From an uncultured Sphingomonas sp. (GTDB lineage: Bacteria; Pseudomonadota; Alphaproteobacteria; Sphingomonadales; Sphingomonadaceae), in assembly GCF_913062585.1 (NCBI RefSeq), contig NZ_CAJXWX010000019.1:1-64000 (forward strand): DNA of 64,000 nt, in the 5' to 3' direction. Under the pieces are notes generated by a model. That model was not told the origin of the DNA and did not search any database. It worked only from the letters and a program-made list of their open reading frames with translations. Positions within the stretch are counted from its first letter, which is position 1. Every line of letters begins with the position of its first letter. The position numbers were made by a program, and so were the translations under genes. Below are positions 1-8,101 of this stretch, piece after piece.

Positions 1-2
1 GC

Positions 3-686
3 GATGAAGGCGGCTTTGGTGGCGGCTTCGGCGGCGGTGATCGCTTCGGCGGCGGCGGCGGCGGTTTCCGTGGCGGCGGCGGTGGCGGCTTCGGCGGCGG
101 TCGTGGCGGCGGCGGCATGCCTCCCCAGGTCGTTGGCGAGGGCACCGGCGTCGTAAAGTTCTTCAACGCGCAGAAGGGTTTCGGCTTCGTCGTGCGCGAT
201 GACGGCGGCGAAGACGTGTTCGTGCACATCTCGGCGGTCGAGCAGGCCGGCCTGACCGGTCTGGCGGAAGGCCAGCCGCTCGGCTTCACCCTCGTCGATC
301 GCGGCGGCCGCATCTCGGCCACCGAGCTGAAGATCGAAGGCGAGCCGCTTCCGGTCCAGGATCGCGCGCCCCGCGAACCGCGTGAAGGCGGCTTCGGCGG
401 CGACCGTGATCGCGGTCCCCGCAGCGGTGCGGCCGGCGGTTTCGGCGGTGCCCCGCAGCGTCAGCTGACCGGCGAGAAGGCGACCGGCACGGTCAAGTTC
501 TTCAACGCGATGAAGGGCTTCGGCTTCATTCAGCGCGACGACGGCCAGCCCGACGCGTTCGTGCACATCTCGGCCGTCGAGCGCGCCGGCATGGGCTCGC
601 TGAACGAGGGCGATCGCCTGCAGTTCGAGATCGAGGTCGATCGTCGCGGCAAGTACGCGGCCGTCAACCTGCAGAACGAGGGCTGA
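3..686 (+). CDS. Double cold-shock-domain protein with glycine-rich N-terminus (5' end outside window)
   Basis: Nucleic-acid-binding cold-shock protein, probably an RNA chaperone. Two cold-shock domains are visible, each starting with a GTVKFFN-like strand and carrying both RNP motifs: KGFGFV with VFVHIS in the first and KGFGFI with AFVHIS in the second. They are joined by an Arg/Gly-rich linker. The frame stays open from the left window edge through about 38 Gly/Phe/Arg-rich residues before the internal Met at 117, so I treat that Met as internal and the gene as partial. The Gly-rich part resembles RGG-type RNA-binding tails. Single-domain CspA proteins are about 70 residues, so this is a duplicated, extended form. 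A strong terminator follows. Confidence 0.9.
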   Translation, partial: DEGGFGGGFGGGDRFGGGGGGFRGGGGGGFGGGRGGGGMPPQVVGEGTGVVKFFNAQKGFGFVVRDDGGEDVFVHISAVEQAGLTGLAEGQPLGFTLVDRGGRISATELKIEGEPLPVQDRAPREPREGGFGGDRDRGPRSGAAGGFGGAPQRQLTGEKATGTVKFFNAMKGFGFIQRDDGQPDAFVHISAVERAGMGSLNEGDRLQFEIEVDRRGKYAAVNLQNEG

Positions 687-725
687 TCCCCCTCGGCTGA
701 ATAAGCCTCCCTTTTCGGGCGACAG

Positions 726-768
726 GGCCCGGCGTTGCAGCGATGCGACGCCGGGCCTTTTCGTTTTG
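726..768 (+). terminator. Rho-independent terminator of the cold-shock gene
   Basis: A perfect 10-bp stem (726-735 with 748-757) closes a 12-nt loop and is followed at once by TTTTCGTTTT. It lies 40 nt after the cold-shock stop codon. Confidence 0.85.
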
Positions 769-1002
769 GGCGGCGTGCTGGCCTGGGGGATGCGGGACGC
801 CCGGACTGACCTGGGCATGGCAGCGGCCACGCCCCCAACCCGAATCACGGCCATCCGGCGCCGACGTACAAGCATCGTTACAACAGCGCGTGGACCCGGG
901 CAGTGCGCGATCCGAGCGTAGCGGAAATGGGTGTACCAGCGCGCGGTCCTGCGCCTGTCGGCCGGTAACTGCCGAAATTGCCGCGGCACCAGCGCGTATC
1001 GG
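769..1002. other. Intergenic space with no recognisable gene
   Basis: The space between the cold-shock terminator and the 3' end of the diguanylate cyclase holds no ORF with recognisable protein content, no repeat of families A-C and no tRNA-like fold that I can see. Confidence 0.5.
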
Positions 1003-2187
1003 TTACGCGACCGTCATCAGGCCCTGTTCCTCGATCGCGACGCGATCCCGCCCGAGCCGCTTGGCGGTATAGAGCGCCTCGTCCGCCGCGCGGATCAACG
1101 CTTCCTGATGCGAGGCCGTACGGCCGGGATAGGTGAACGCCTTGCCGACACTGACCGTGACGACGTTTCCCGGTGGCCGGCCCGGATGCGGCAGTTGCAG
1201 CGCCTTGACGCTGGCGCGAATCGACTCGGCGGTCGTTCCCCCGGTGGATGGGACGATCAGCGCGAACTCCTCGCCACCATAGCGTGACACCATCTCGATC
1301 GGGCATCCCGCCCCCGCGGCGATCGCCCCGGCCACTGCCCTCAGGCACTCGTCACCCGCCGCATGGCCGACGGCGTCGTTGAACAGCTTGAAATAATCCA
1401 CATCGATCATGATGAGCGCGATCGCCTCGCCCCGCAGCGCCGCCGTGCGCCACATGGCGGAGAAGCGCATGTCGAAACTGCGCCGATTGCCGGCCCCGGT
1501 CAGCGGGTCGCGATAGGAGATTTGGCTCAGTTCGCTGACCAGGGTCATCAGTTCCCTGGTGTGGCGCTCATTGGCCAGGTGCAGAAGAAAGGCTTTCCTT
1601 TGCACCCGCTCGCGATGAAAGGCGACGGCGGTGGCGAGGCACGCCGCGGCGCTGGCGAATAGCAGGAAGCCCCAATAGGACAGGACATGCGACCGCCCGT
1701 CCAGGGCGAGCGGGACGCCGACATATAGGGCGATGTTCAAAAGCGTCATCGGCACGGCGACGCGAAACCGGATCGGCAGGACCAGATTGGCGGCGATCAT
1801 GGCCAGCCCGGCCGACATCACGAAACGATCGCTGAACTGAGGCGGGAACAGTATCGCGAGCAGGGTCAGGCATGTGATGTCCAGCGTCAACGGCGCGGCA
1901 CCGGCGATCCACAAATACCGTGGGGCCAACCACCGCTGGTGTACCATCCACAGCGCCACCGCCGGTATCATGACCTGGCAGGCGATCTTCCAGTGCAGCG
2001 TTCCGGACAGGATGTTGTCATGCGCATCGGCCAGCAAACCAGCAACGCTCAGCAGGATGATCGTGACCAGGATGAAGACGATCTGGCGCCGGGCGGTCGG
2101 CACCACATATTCGTCATAGCCTTGTTCCAGCTCGCCACGCGGGTCGAGCGAGACGCCACGTCTCTTCAATGCCGTATCGAGAGTCAT
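1003..2187 (-). CDS. Membrane-bound diguanylate cyclase (GGDEF)
   Basis: Predicted to make cyclic di-GMP from two GTP at the inner membrane. The N-terminal half has about six hydrophobic segments (residues about 35-190) and no recognisable periplasmic sensor domain. A short helical linker leads to a GGDEF domain that starts at DPLTGAGNRR (about 227). The active-site loop is GGEEF (about 304-308), an active variant. The RxxD inhibitory site normally found just before the active site is absent (CPIE at that place), so product inhibition through the I-site is unlikely. I chose ATG 2187, which has GGA six bases upstream. A TTG twelve bases earlier (2199) is the alternative. Confidence 0.88.
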   Translation of the reverse strand: MTLDTALKRRGVSLDPRGELEQGYDEYVVPTARRQIVFILVTIILLSVAGLLADAHDNILSGTLHWKIACQVMIPAVALWMVHQRWLAPRYLWIAGAAPLTLDITCLTLLAILFPPQFSDRFVMSAGLAMIAANLVLPIRFRVAVPMTLLNIALYVGVPLALDGRSHVLSYWGFLLFASAAACLATAVAFHRERVQRKAFLLHLANERHTRELMTLVSELSQISYRDPLTGAGNRRSFDMRFSAMWRTAALRGEAIALIMIDVDYFKLFNDAVGHAAGDECLRAVAGAIAAGAGCPIEMVSRYGGEEFALIVPSTGGTTAESIRASVKALQLPHPGRPPGNVVTVSVGKAFTYPGRTASHQEALIRAADEALYTAKRLGRDRVAIEEQGLMTVA

Positions 2188-2469
2188 GTCGTCCAACAAA
2201 TGGCCACCTCGGTTCGCGACACTGTAGCGGCTAACGGGAAAAATTATCTTAAAGCAAGTTCAAGGTTATAAGATATTGTAATAACACTGAATTGTATTGA
2301 CCTTGGCGCGCCGTGGGGGCGACATCCCATCCGCGGGATGGCCAGACACGCTTGTTGGACGCCGCCAGGCTCTGTACCGTTCGTCACAGAATCATAGGGT
2401 CTGGTCGCCCGGAAGGAGAAGCACGCTGACGATCCTGCCATTGCCGCTATGTCCCGGACATGATCCCTC
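2188..2469. promoter_or_regulatory. AT-rich divergent promoter region
   Basis: About 280 bp separate the divergent diguanylate cyclase and TetR genes. The part at about 2235-2300 is strikingly AT-rich for this genome (TTATCTTAAAG, TTATAAGATATTG) and probably holds promoter elements for one or both genes. I cannot assign exact -35/-10 boxes. Confidence 0.4.
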
Positions 2470-3042
2470 ATGGCACGACTGATCGCAGAGCGGGCGGATG
2501 CGCTGCCCGGACTGGCCGAGGTGTTTCGCGACCATGGCTATGCCGGGGCGAGCCTGTCGCTGATCGGCGCGGCGACCGGGCTGGGGCGGGGCAGCCTCTA
2601 TCACTTCTTCCCCGGCGGAAAGCGCGAGATGGCCGAGGCGGTGCTGGCCGATATCCATGGCTGGTTCGAGCAGGCGGTGTTCGCGCCATTTGCCCAAGCG
2701 GACGACCCGCGCGCGGGCATCGACGCGATGATGGTCGCGGTCGACCGCTATTTCCGCTCCGGGCAACAGGCCTGCCTGTTCGGTGCCTGGGGGCTGGGCG
2801 CGACGCGCGATCCGTTCGGGCCGGCGATTGCGGGCTATTTCCAGCGCTGGATCGCGGCGCTGGCGGATGCGCTGGAGCGGGGCGGGGTGAACGGCGAACA
2901 TGCGACCACGCTGGCGCAGGATGTGGTCAGCGGGATTCAGGGCGCGATCACCCTGTCGCGCGCGCTGGCAGATCCATCCCTGTTCCGCGCGACGCTGGGG
3001 CGGCTGACCGCGCGGCTCTATACTGCGCTCGCGGCGGTGTGA
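2470..3042 (+). CDS. TetR/AcrR-family transcriptional regulator
   Basis: One-component DNA-binding repressor. The N-terminal helix-turn-helix region (about residues 10-55) has the TetR signature ending in GRGSLYHFFPGGKREM. The C-terminal ligand-binding domain resembles the LmrA/YxaF type, with a conserved CLFGAWG stretch near residue 100. Its length (190 aa) is typical. No efflux or enzyme gene is co-oriented beside it. The divergent neighbour is the diguanylate cyclase, so that gene or an unlinked locus may be the target. No clear Shine-Dalgarno sequence precedes the ATG. Confidence 0.85.
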   Translation: MARLIAERADALPGLAEVFRDHGYAGASLSLIGAATGLGRGSLYHFFPGGKREMAEAVLADIHGWFEQAVFAPFAQADDPRAGIDAMMVAVDRYFRSGQQACLFGAWGLGATRDPFGPAIAGYFQRWIAALADALERGGVNGEHATTLAQDVVSGIQGAITLSRALADPSLFRATLGRLTARLYTALAAV

Positions 3043-3076
3043 GGGGGACGGCTCGCCGTCCCCCTGCTGCACTCGG

Positions 3077-4414
3077 TCAGATCGCGGCTAGCGCCTGTTC
3101 GCAATCGGCGATCAGGTCGCCCGCATCCTCGACACCGATCGAGATGCGGACCAGATTGTCGGTGATGCCGAGCGCCTGCTTGCGCGCATCGGGCACCGAC
3201 AGATGCGTCATCGCGGCGGGATGGCTGGCCAGCGTCTCGGTCCCGCCCAGGCTGACCGCCAGCTTGGCGATGCGCAGGGCGTCGAGGAAACGAAAGGATT
3301 CCGCCTCGCCGCCCTTCAGATACAGCGAGAAGGTCGAGCCCCCGCCCGTGCAGTGGCGGCGATAGATATCGGCCTGGCGCTCCATCCCCGGCGTGTCCGC
3401 CAGGAAGCCGAGATAGCCGACCCGTTCGACCTTGGGATGATCGCGCAAGTAAGCGCAGACCTTGGCGGCGTTTTCCCCGGCGCGGCTCATGCGCAGTTCC
3501 AGCGTCTCCAGCGAGCGGAGCAGCATCCACGCCGTATTGGGGTCGCAGATGGTGCCGATGGTGTTCCGCATCGAGCGGATGGTGGCGATATGCGCCTTCG
3601 ACCCCAGCACGCCGCCCGCGACCAGGTCCGAATGGCCGCCCGCATATTTGGTCAGCGAATAGACGACCAGGTCGGCACCATGCTTCAGGGGGCGCTGCCA
3701 GAGCGGGCCGAGGAAGGTGTTGTCGATCGCGATGGGCGGCTTTTCGGCCGCATCGGCAAAGGCCGCGTCGCGCGCCGCCGCCACCGCCTCTATATCGACC
3801 AGCGCATTGGTCGGGTTGGCGGGGCTTTCGAGATAGATCAGTGCGACCCGGCCGGTCGTCGCCGCCTTGGCCAGCACCGCGTCGATCTCTTCGCGGGTGG
3901 CGCCGGCGGGGAAGTCGAGCCACTTGACCCCGAACCGGCCCAGGATGCGGCCGATCAGCGTCTCGGTCGCGGCATAGAGCGGGCCGGAATGGACGATCAC
4001 GTCGCCCGGCTGGACCATCGACAGGAACAGGGTGGCGATCGCCGCCATGCCGCTGGAGAAGGTCAGCGCATCCTCCGCCTCGTCCCAGATGGCCAGGCGG
4101 TCCTCCAGGATTTCCTGGTTGGGGCCGTTGAAGCGCGAATAGACCAGGCCATCGGCGCCGCCGGGGCGCTTGCCGGTCACGCCCTCAAAATGGCGCTTAC
4201 CCGCCGCCGCATTGGGGAAGACGAAGGTCGAGGTCAGGAAGATCGGCGGCTTCAGCGACCCTTCGGACAGGACGGGGTCGAAGCCATAGCCCATCATCAG
4301 GGTCGCGGGGCTGAGCTTGCGGTCGCCGATGCTCGTCGCATCGCTCTTGCGCTCGGCCTGGGGCACCGTCGGGATCTGGGGCGGAACGCCGGTCAGATCG
4401 GATTCGGTCGGCAT
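3077..4414 (-). CDS. Cystathionine gamma-synthase family PLP enzyme
   Basis: PLP-dependent enzyme of the Cys/Met metabolism family (cystathionine gamma-synthase, beta-lyase or methionine gamma-lyase type). Visible features are the cofactor-binding SSGMAA (about 120), D231 in AIDNT, and the Schiff-base lysine K256 in SLTKYAGGHSD. At 445 aa it is longer than the usual 380-400, because of about 45 extra N-terminal residues. Substrate choice cannot be decided from sequence, so no symbol is given. The ATG has GAGGAG six bases upstream, directly against a strong hairpin (4427-4465). The gene is separated from pgeF by a family A repeat. Confidence 0.88.
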   Translation of the reverse strand: MPTESDLTGVPPQIPTVPQAERKSDATSIGDRKLSPATLMMGYGFDPVLSEGSLKPPIFLTSTFVFPNAAAGKRHFEGVTGKRPGGADGLVYSRFNGPNQEILEDRLAIWDEAEDALTFSSGMAAIATLFLSMVQPGDVIVHSGPLYAATETLIGRILGRFGVKWLDFPAGATREEIDAVLAKAATTGRVALIYLESPANPTNALVDIEAVAAARDAAFADAAEKPPIAIDNTFLGPLWQRPLKHGADLVVYSLTKYAGGHSDLVAGGVLGSKAHIATIRSMRNTIGTICDPNTAWMLLRSLETLELRMSRAGENAAKVCAYLRDHPKVERVGYLGFLADTPGMERQADIYRRHCTGGGSTFSLYLKGGEAESFRFLDALRIAKLAVSLGGTETLASHPAAMTHLSVPDARKQALGITDNLVRISIGVEDAGDLIADCEQALAAI

Positions 4415-4420
4415 GCTAAT

Positions 4421-4465
4421 CTCCTCGGGGACAGGATCGGCCGCTCTCTCGGCGGCTCTGTCCCC
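4421..4465 (-). promoter_or_regulatory. 5' leader hairpin abutting the ribosome-binding site
   Basis: On the minus strand, GGGGACAG (4458-4465) pairs perfectly with CTGTCCCC (4427-4434). Inside this stem GCCGC (4452-4456) pairs with GCGGC (4440-4444). The Shine-Dalgarno GAGGAG (4421-4426) begins on the next base after the stem and is six bases from the ATG of the PLP enzyme. The geometry fits a cis-regulatory leader or an RNA-stability element. I could not match it to a known SAM riboswitch class by eye. Confidence 0.45.
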
Positions 4466-4506
4466 AGGATAGCGTGGCGAACGGCTTTGGCGAGGGGGAG
4501 CATCAT

Positions 4507-4525
4507 CCTCCCCTTGCAGGGGAGG
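4507..4525. repeat. Short family A palindrome
   Basis: CCTCCCC and GGGGAGG arms around TTGCA, just after the pgeF stop codon. It is the core of the longer family A elements at 12145, 57712 and 63887. It could end pgeF-operon transcription, but no T-tract is seen. Confidence 0.75.
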
Positions 4526-4529
4526 AAGT

Positions 4530-5297
4530 TCAGAGCGGGAGCCCGATCAGCGAAATCTGGCGACCATAAGAGGGTTCGCCGCGATGGGTGGCGCGGCGGA
4601 AGCTGAAGAAGCGGTCCTCCTGCCCATAGGTGTCCTCGCCCAGCGCGGCAACGCGGGCGACCCCGGCGGCGGCGAGGCGATGGGCGACATAGGCCTCCAG
4701 GTCGAACTGATAATGGTCGGGCCGGGTGCCGTCTGCGAAGAATCGTTCGTTTTCGGGCGCCTGCGCGACGAAGCGGCGCAGGAAGGCGGCGTCGACCTCG
4801 TAGCTGGCGCGCGCGATGCACGGGCCGATCGCGGCGGCGATACGGTCGCGGCGGGCGCCCAGCGCCTCCATGGCGAGCAGCGTGGCGTCGGTGATGCCGC
4901 CGAACGCGCCCTTCCATCCGGCATGGGCGGCGCCGATCACCCCGGCCTCGGCATCGGCGAACAGCACCGGCGCGCAGTCGGCGGTCAGGATGCCGAGCAG
5001 CAACCCCGGCTGGTTCGTGACCAGCGCATCGCCATGCGGGCGCACGCCCTCCTCGGGCGGGACGAGCACCGTCACCGCTTCGGCCGAGTGAATCTGGTAG
5101 CAGGTGACGAGCTGCGCACCCGGCAGCACCGCGCCGCGCGCGCGGCGGCGATTCTCCGCGACCGAATCGCGATCGTCCTCCGAGCCCAGCCCGACATTCA
5201 GTCCGCCGTGAATCCCCGCCGACACGCCGCCGCGCCGCCCGAGAAAGCCGTGCGCGATGGGGTCGAGCAGGGGCGTGCGCAGCGTTTCGATGGTCAT
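4530..5297 (-). CDS. pgeF: PgeF/YfiH-type laccase-domain protein
   Basis: Member of the multicopper polyphenol oxidase/laccase-domain family. Known members edit peptidoglycan precursors (PgeF) or act as purine nucleoside phosphorylases/adenosine deaminases. Family motifs are present in order: YQIHSAEAV with the first metal histidine, LTADCAPVLFAD with the catalytic cysteine, GAAHAGWKG with the second histidine, and IGPCI. At 255 aa the length is normal. The ATG overlaps the TGA of the upstream GNAT gene (ATGA, 5294-5297), so translation is probably coupled. The frame is open further upstream, but that part is only shadow of the GNAT gene. Last gene of the lgt operon. Confidence 0.9.
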   Translation of the reverse strand: MTIETLRTPLLDPIAHGFLGRRGGVSAGIHGGLNVGLGSEDDRDSVAENRRRARGAVLPGAQLVTCYQIHSAEAVTVLVPPEEGVRPHGDALVTNQPGLLLGILTADCAPVLFADAEAGVIGAAHAGWKGAFGGITDATLLAMEALGARRDRIAAAIGPCIARASYEVDAAFLRRFVAQAPENERFFADGTRPDHYQFDLEAYVAHRLAAAGVARVAALGEDTYGQEDRFFSFRRATHRGEPSYGRQISLIGLPL

Positions 5298-5803
5298 AGC
5301 GACAGTCTCATGATCCGGTCCTCGTCGATCGTGTCGCCGACGGGAAAGTCGTAGCGGCCGACATCGACAAAGCCATAGCGCGCGTAAAAGGCCTTGGCCC
5401 GGTGATTGTCGACATAGACCGAGAGGATCAGCTGGCTCGCGCCGCCCGCGCGGGCGGTGGCGATCGCCCAGTCCATCAGCGCGGGGCCGATCCCGGCGCC
5501 CAGATGGCTCGACAGGACGTAGAGCTGATAGAGTTCGACCGCATCCTCGGGCCATTCGCCCGGAAAGCCGACCGGGCCGAGCTTGGCGAAGCCGATGATG
5601 GCGTCATGCTCGGTCGCGACCAGGATGGTGAAGGCGGGATCGCCGATCTGGGCGGGCAGGCCCTCCGGTCCGAACGCCTCGTCCAGAAAGGCGTTCAGGT
5701 CGGCGGCCGGATAGAGATGGCCGAAGGTCTCGGTAAAGGCCGCCTTCGCCATCGCGGCCAGCTTCTCACCGTCGTCGGCCTTCGCGTCGCGATAGACGAT
5801 CAT
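5294..5803 (-). CDS. GNAT-family N-acetyltransferase
   Basis: Acetyl-CoA-dependent acetyltransferase of unknown substrate. The GNAT fold is recognisable from the central strand LYQLYVL and the acetyl-CoA pyrophosphate loop SSHLGAGIGPALMDWA, followed by LSVYVDNHRAKAFYARYGFVDVG, which is typical of motif B. Its length (169 aa) is normal for a one-domain GNAT. It overlaps midA upstream and pgeF downstream by four bases each (ATGA), placing it inside the lgt-midA-GNAT-pgeF operon. A small-molecule or ribosomal-protein substrate is equally possible. Confidence 0.88.
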   Translation of the reverse strand: MIVYRDAKADDGEKLAAMAKAAFTETFGHLYPAADLNAFLDEAFGPEGLPAQIGDPAFTILVATEHDAIIGFAKLGPVGFPGEWPEDAVELYQLYVLSSHLGAGIGPALMDWAIATARAGGASQLILSVYVDNHRAKAFYARYGFVDVGRYDFPVGDTIDEDRIMRLSL

Positions 5804-6882
5804 TCGCCATATCCCGCAGGCACCGGCCAGTCGGGCCGCGCCACCGCCAGCGCGCGGAACAGCGTGCCCATATCCTGCATCAACCGGTTGCGGTCGGCGA
5901 GCAGCGCGTCGGCGCGCTCAGGGTGGGCGCGGGCGAGCGATGCGGTCCGCTGGTCGATGCCCAGCGCGCCCAGCAGATCGCGCTGGGTAACGGGGCCGAA
6001 GGCGGCGAGGCCCGTACTTTGCGCGGCGGCGGCGAGCGTCGTGAAATCGACATGCGCGCTCAGATCCTGTTCGCCCGGTCGCTCGAAGGGGTTGGCATAG
6101 GCATGGCCGCGCACCGCCTGCAGCGTGTCGGCGATGGCCGGGCCTTCATAGCCATAATCGACGATCAGCGCGGCCCCGCCCTGCGCGGCGATCCGGGCGG
6201 ACAGCGCGCGCATCACCGCGACGCTGGCGGGGGAAACCTCGATGACCGAACCGGCTTCCGCCTCGCGCAGCGGCTCGGGGATGATCTCGCCCGGCACCGG
6301 TGGCCCGGCGATCGGCAGGAAGAGCAGATCCTGCGCCGCGACCAGCCGCTCGTGCCAGCCATCGCCCCGGCGGACCAGCTGGCGGATGGGCAGCGCGTCG
6401 AAGAACTCGTTGGCGACGACGATCAGCGGCCGGTCGGTCGGCAGCGTGTCGACCGTGTCGTGCCACTGCGCATCGGCCACGCGCTCGCCTTGCGCGATGC
6501 GGAGGGTGGCGCTGGTCTCGACGAAATGGATGGTCGGCGAAAAGCCCGCCTTGGCCATCGCCCGCCTGGCGTCGGCGGCCAGCGTGCCGCGCCCCGGCCC
6601 CAGTTCGACCCAGTGCGCCTCGGGCCGTCCGGCGCGGTGCCACAGGTCGGCGCACCACAGGCCGACCAGCTCGCCGAACATCTGGCTGATCTCGGGACTG
6701 GTGGTGAAATCGCCGCCCGCGCCCAGCGGATCGCGGGTGCCGTAATACTGCGCATTGGCGGCGGCCATGAACTGCGCCACCGGGATCGGCCCGGCGAGCG
6801 CGATGGCGCGGGCGAGCCGCTCGGGCAGTGCGTCCTCGGGCGCGGGCTTGTGATCGGCGGGCGGGATCAGCGGGTTGGTCAT
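5800..6882 (-). CDS. SAM-dependent methyltransferase, MidA/NDUFAF7 family
   Basis: Class I methyltransferase related to mitochondrial NDUFAF7/MidA, which methylates an arginine of a complex I subunit. The N-terminal block GDFTTSPEISQMFGELVG (about 59-75) is diagnostic of the family (DUF185). The SAM-binding glycine motif is VELGPGRGTL (about 93-102). Later VANEFFDALP and VDYGYEG are also family blocks. At 360 aa it is full length. Whether bacterial members act on NuoD is inference from the mitochondrial homologue. It lies 40 bp downstream of lgt and overlaps the next gene by four bases. Confidence 0.9.
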   Translation of the reverse strand: MTNPLIPPADHKPAPEDALPERLARAIALAGPIPVAQFMAAANAQYYGTRDPLGAGGDFTTSPEISQMFGELVGLWCADLWHRAGRPEAHWVELGPGRGTLAADARRAMAKAGFSPTIHFVETSATLRIAQGERVADAQWHDTVDTLPTDRPLIVVANEFFDALPIRQLVRRGDGWHERLVAAQDLLFLPIAGPPVPGEIIPEPLREAEAGSVIEVSPASVAVMRALSARIAAQGGAALIVDYGYEGPAIADTLQAVRGHAYANPFERPGEQDLSAHVDFTTLAAAAQSTGLAAFGPVTQRDLLGALGIDQRTASLARAHPERADALLADRNRLMQDMGTLFRALAVARPDWPVPAGYGE

Positions 6883-6922
6883 GCCCCCGCTCTGCCGCCC
6901 GGCACGCTCGCCCGCAAGGGGA

Positions 6923-7804
6923 TCAGGAAACGCTGTCGGGCCCGGCGATCGGCTCGACCCGGACGCGGCGCGCCTTGGCGGAGGTCATCAGGTACAGCCC
7001 GCCCAGGATCATCGGCACGCACAGCCACTGGCCCATGTGCAGACCCGTGACCTGCGCAAAGGCGCGCAGCTGCTGGTCGGGTTCGCGGAAGAACTCGACG
7101 ATGAAGCGCGCAATGCCATAGCCGAGCAGGAACAGGCCCGACAGCTTGCCCGGATCATAGCGTGCCTTGGTCCGCCAGAAGGCGAAGCTCATCAGCGCGA
7201 ACAGGACCAGCCCCTCCAGACCCGCTTCGTAGAGCTGGCTGGGGTGGCGTGCCGGATCGACCAGGCCGAAGGGCACGGTGCGCGGAAAGACGATCGCCCA
7301 GGGCACGTCGGACGGCTTGCCCCACAGCTCGCCGTTCACGAAATTGGCCAGGCGGCCCAGGAACAGCCCGACCGGCGCGGTGCAGACCAGATAGTCCAGG
7401 ATACGCAGCCAGCTGAGCTTGTGCTTGCGCGCGAACAGGATGACGCCGATCCCGGTGCCCACCGCGCCGCCGTGAAAGCTCATCCCGCCTTCCCATAGCT
7501 GGAGCAGGCGCAGCGGATGCAGGAACATCTCGGGCGCGTAGAAGATCACATAGCCCAGCCGCCCGCCAACGATGATGCCCAGCGTCGCATAGAAGACCAG
7601 ATCGTCGGCATGGGCCCGCGACATCGGCGCGCCGGGGCGGTCGAGCATCTTGCCCAGATACCACCAGCCGAACAGGATGCCCGCGATATAGGCCAGGCTG
7701 TACCAGCGCAGCGTGAAGAAGCCGATCGAGAAGATGTCCGGGTGCAGCCCCAGATCCTCGAACCGGATATGGCCACTCGCGGCGGCAAGCATGGAGAGGA
7801 TCAA
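6923..7804 (-). CDS. lgt: Prolipoprotein diacylglyceryl transferase
   Basis: Inner-membrane enzyme that attaches diacylglycerol from phosphatidylglycerol to the lipobox cysteine of prolipoproteins. It has seven or so membrane segments and the Lgt signature [13 protein letters not shown] (about 147-159), plus LRWYSLAYI near the N-terminus and HPSQLYEA later. At 293 aa it is typical. The likely start is TTG at 7804, with AGGGA seven bases upstream. The first ATG (7792) is only four codons further in and lacks a Shine-Dalgarno. First gene of the lgt-midA-GNAT-pgeF operon. Confidence 0.95.
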   Translation of the reverse strand: MILSMLAAASGHIRFEDLGLHPDIFSIGFFTLRWYSLAYIAGILFGWWYLGKMLDRPGAPMSRAHADDLVFYATLGIIVGGRLGYVIFYAPEMFLHPLRLLQLWEGGMSFHGGAVGTGIGVILFARKHKLSWLRILDYLVCTAPVGLFLGRLANFVNGELWGKPSDVPWAIVFPRTVPFGLVDPARHPSQLYEAGLEGLVLFALMSFAFWRTKARYDPGKLSGLFLLGYGIARFIVEFFREPDQQLRAFAQVTGLHMGQWLCVPMILGGLYLMTSAKARRVRVEPIAGPDSVS

Positions 7805-7900
7805 GCGCGTTTCCCTTTCTGGTCCGCTTCCATAGAGCGGTCGTGGGACAACACCAAGACCATGGGTTGGGTGCCATGAGGGCTGTGGCGGATGGCGGGG

Positions 7901-7985
7901 CGTGGCCTTCGACTTCGCTCAGGCAGAACGAAGGTTGGGATGCGCTTCAAACGCCCGTTCTGCCTGAGCGAAGTCGAAGGCCATG
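7901..7985. repeat. Family B dispersed palindrome, copy 1
   Basis: Two near-perfect inverted arms of about 28 nt (7903-7930 and 7956-7983) contain the family core CTTCGACTTCGCTCAG and its complement. It sits in the 297-bp space between lgt and the molybdopterin hydroxylase gene. Nothing else is recognisable there. Confidence 0.85.
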
Positions 7986-8101
7986 CTACAGCGCGAGCCC
8001 CAAGGGATTCACGCCTTCGCACGAACAATCGACAGCGTCGCTTTGAGACAGCGAAACCCCCGACTTGCCTGCCCGTGCGTGTCCGGTAAGGCTCGGTCGG
8101 G

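Noticed and set aside
743..1072. Small open frame after the cold-shock terminator
   Set aside because: It starts inside the terminator hairpin and has Ala/Arg/Pro-rich sequence without domain or ribosome-binding site.
4421..4465. Known SAM-I/II/SAH riboswitch before the PLP gene
   Set aside because: The hairpin is real, but it lacks any conserved bases of those classes that I can recall, so I do not name a class.
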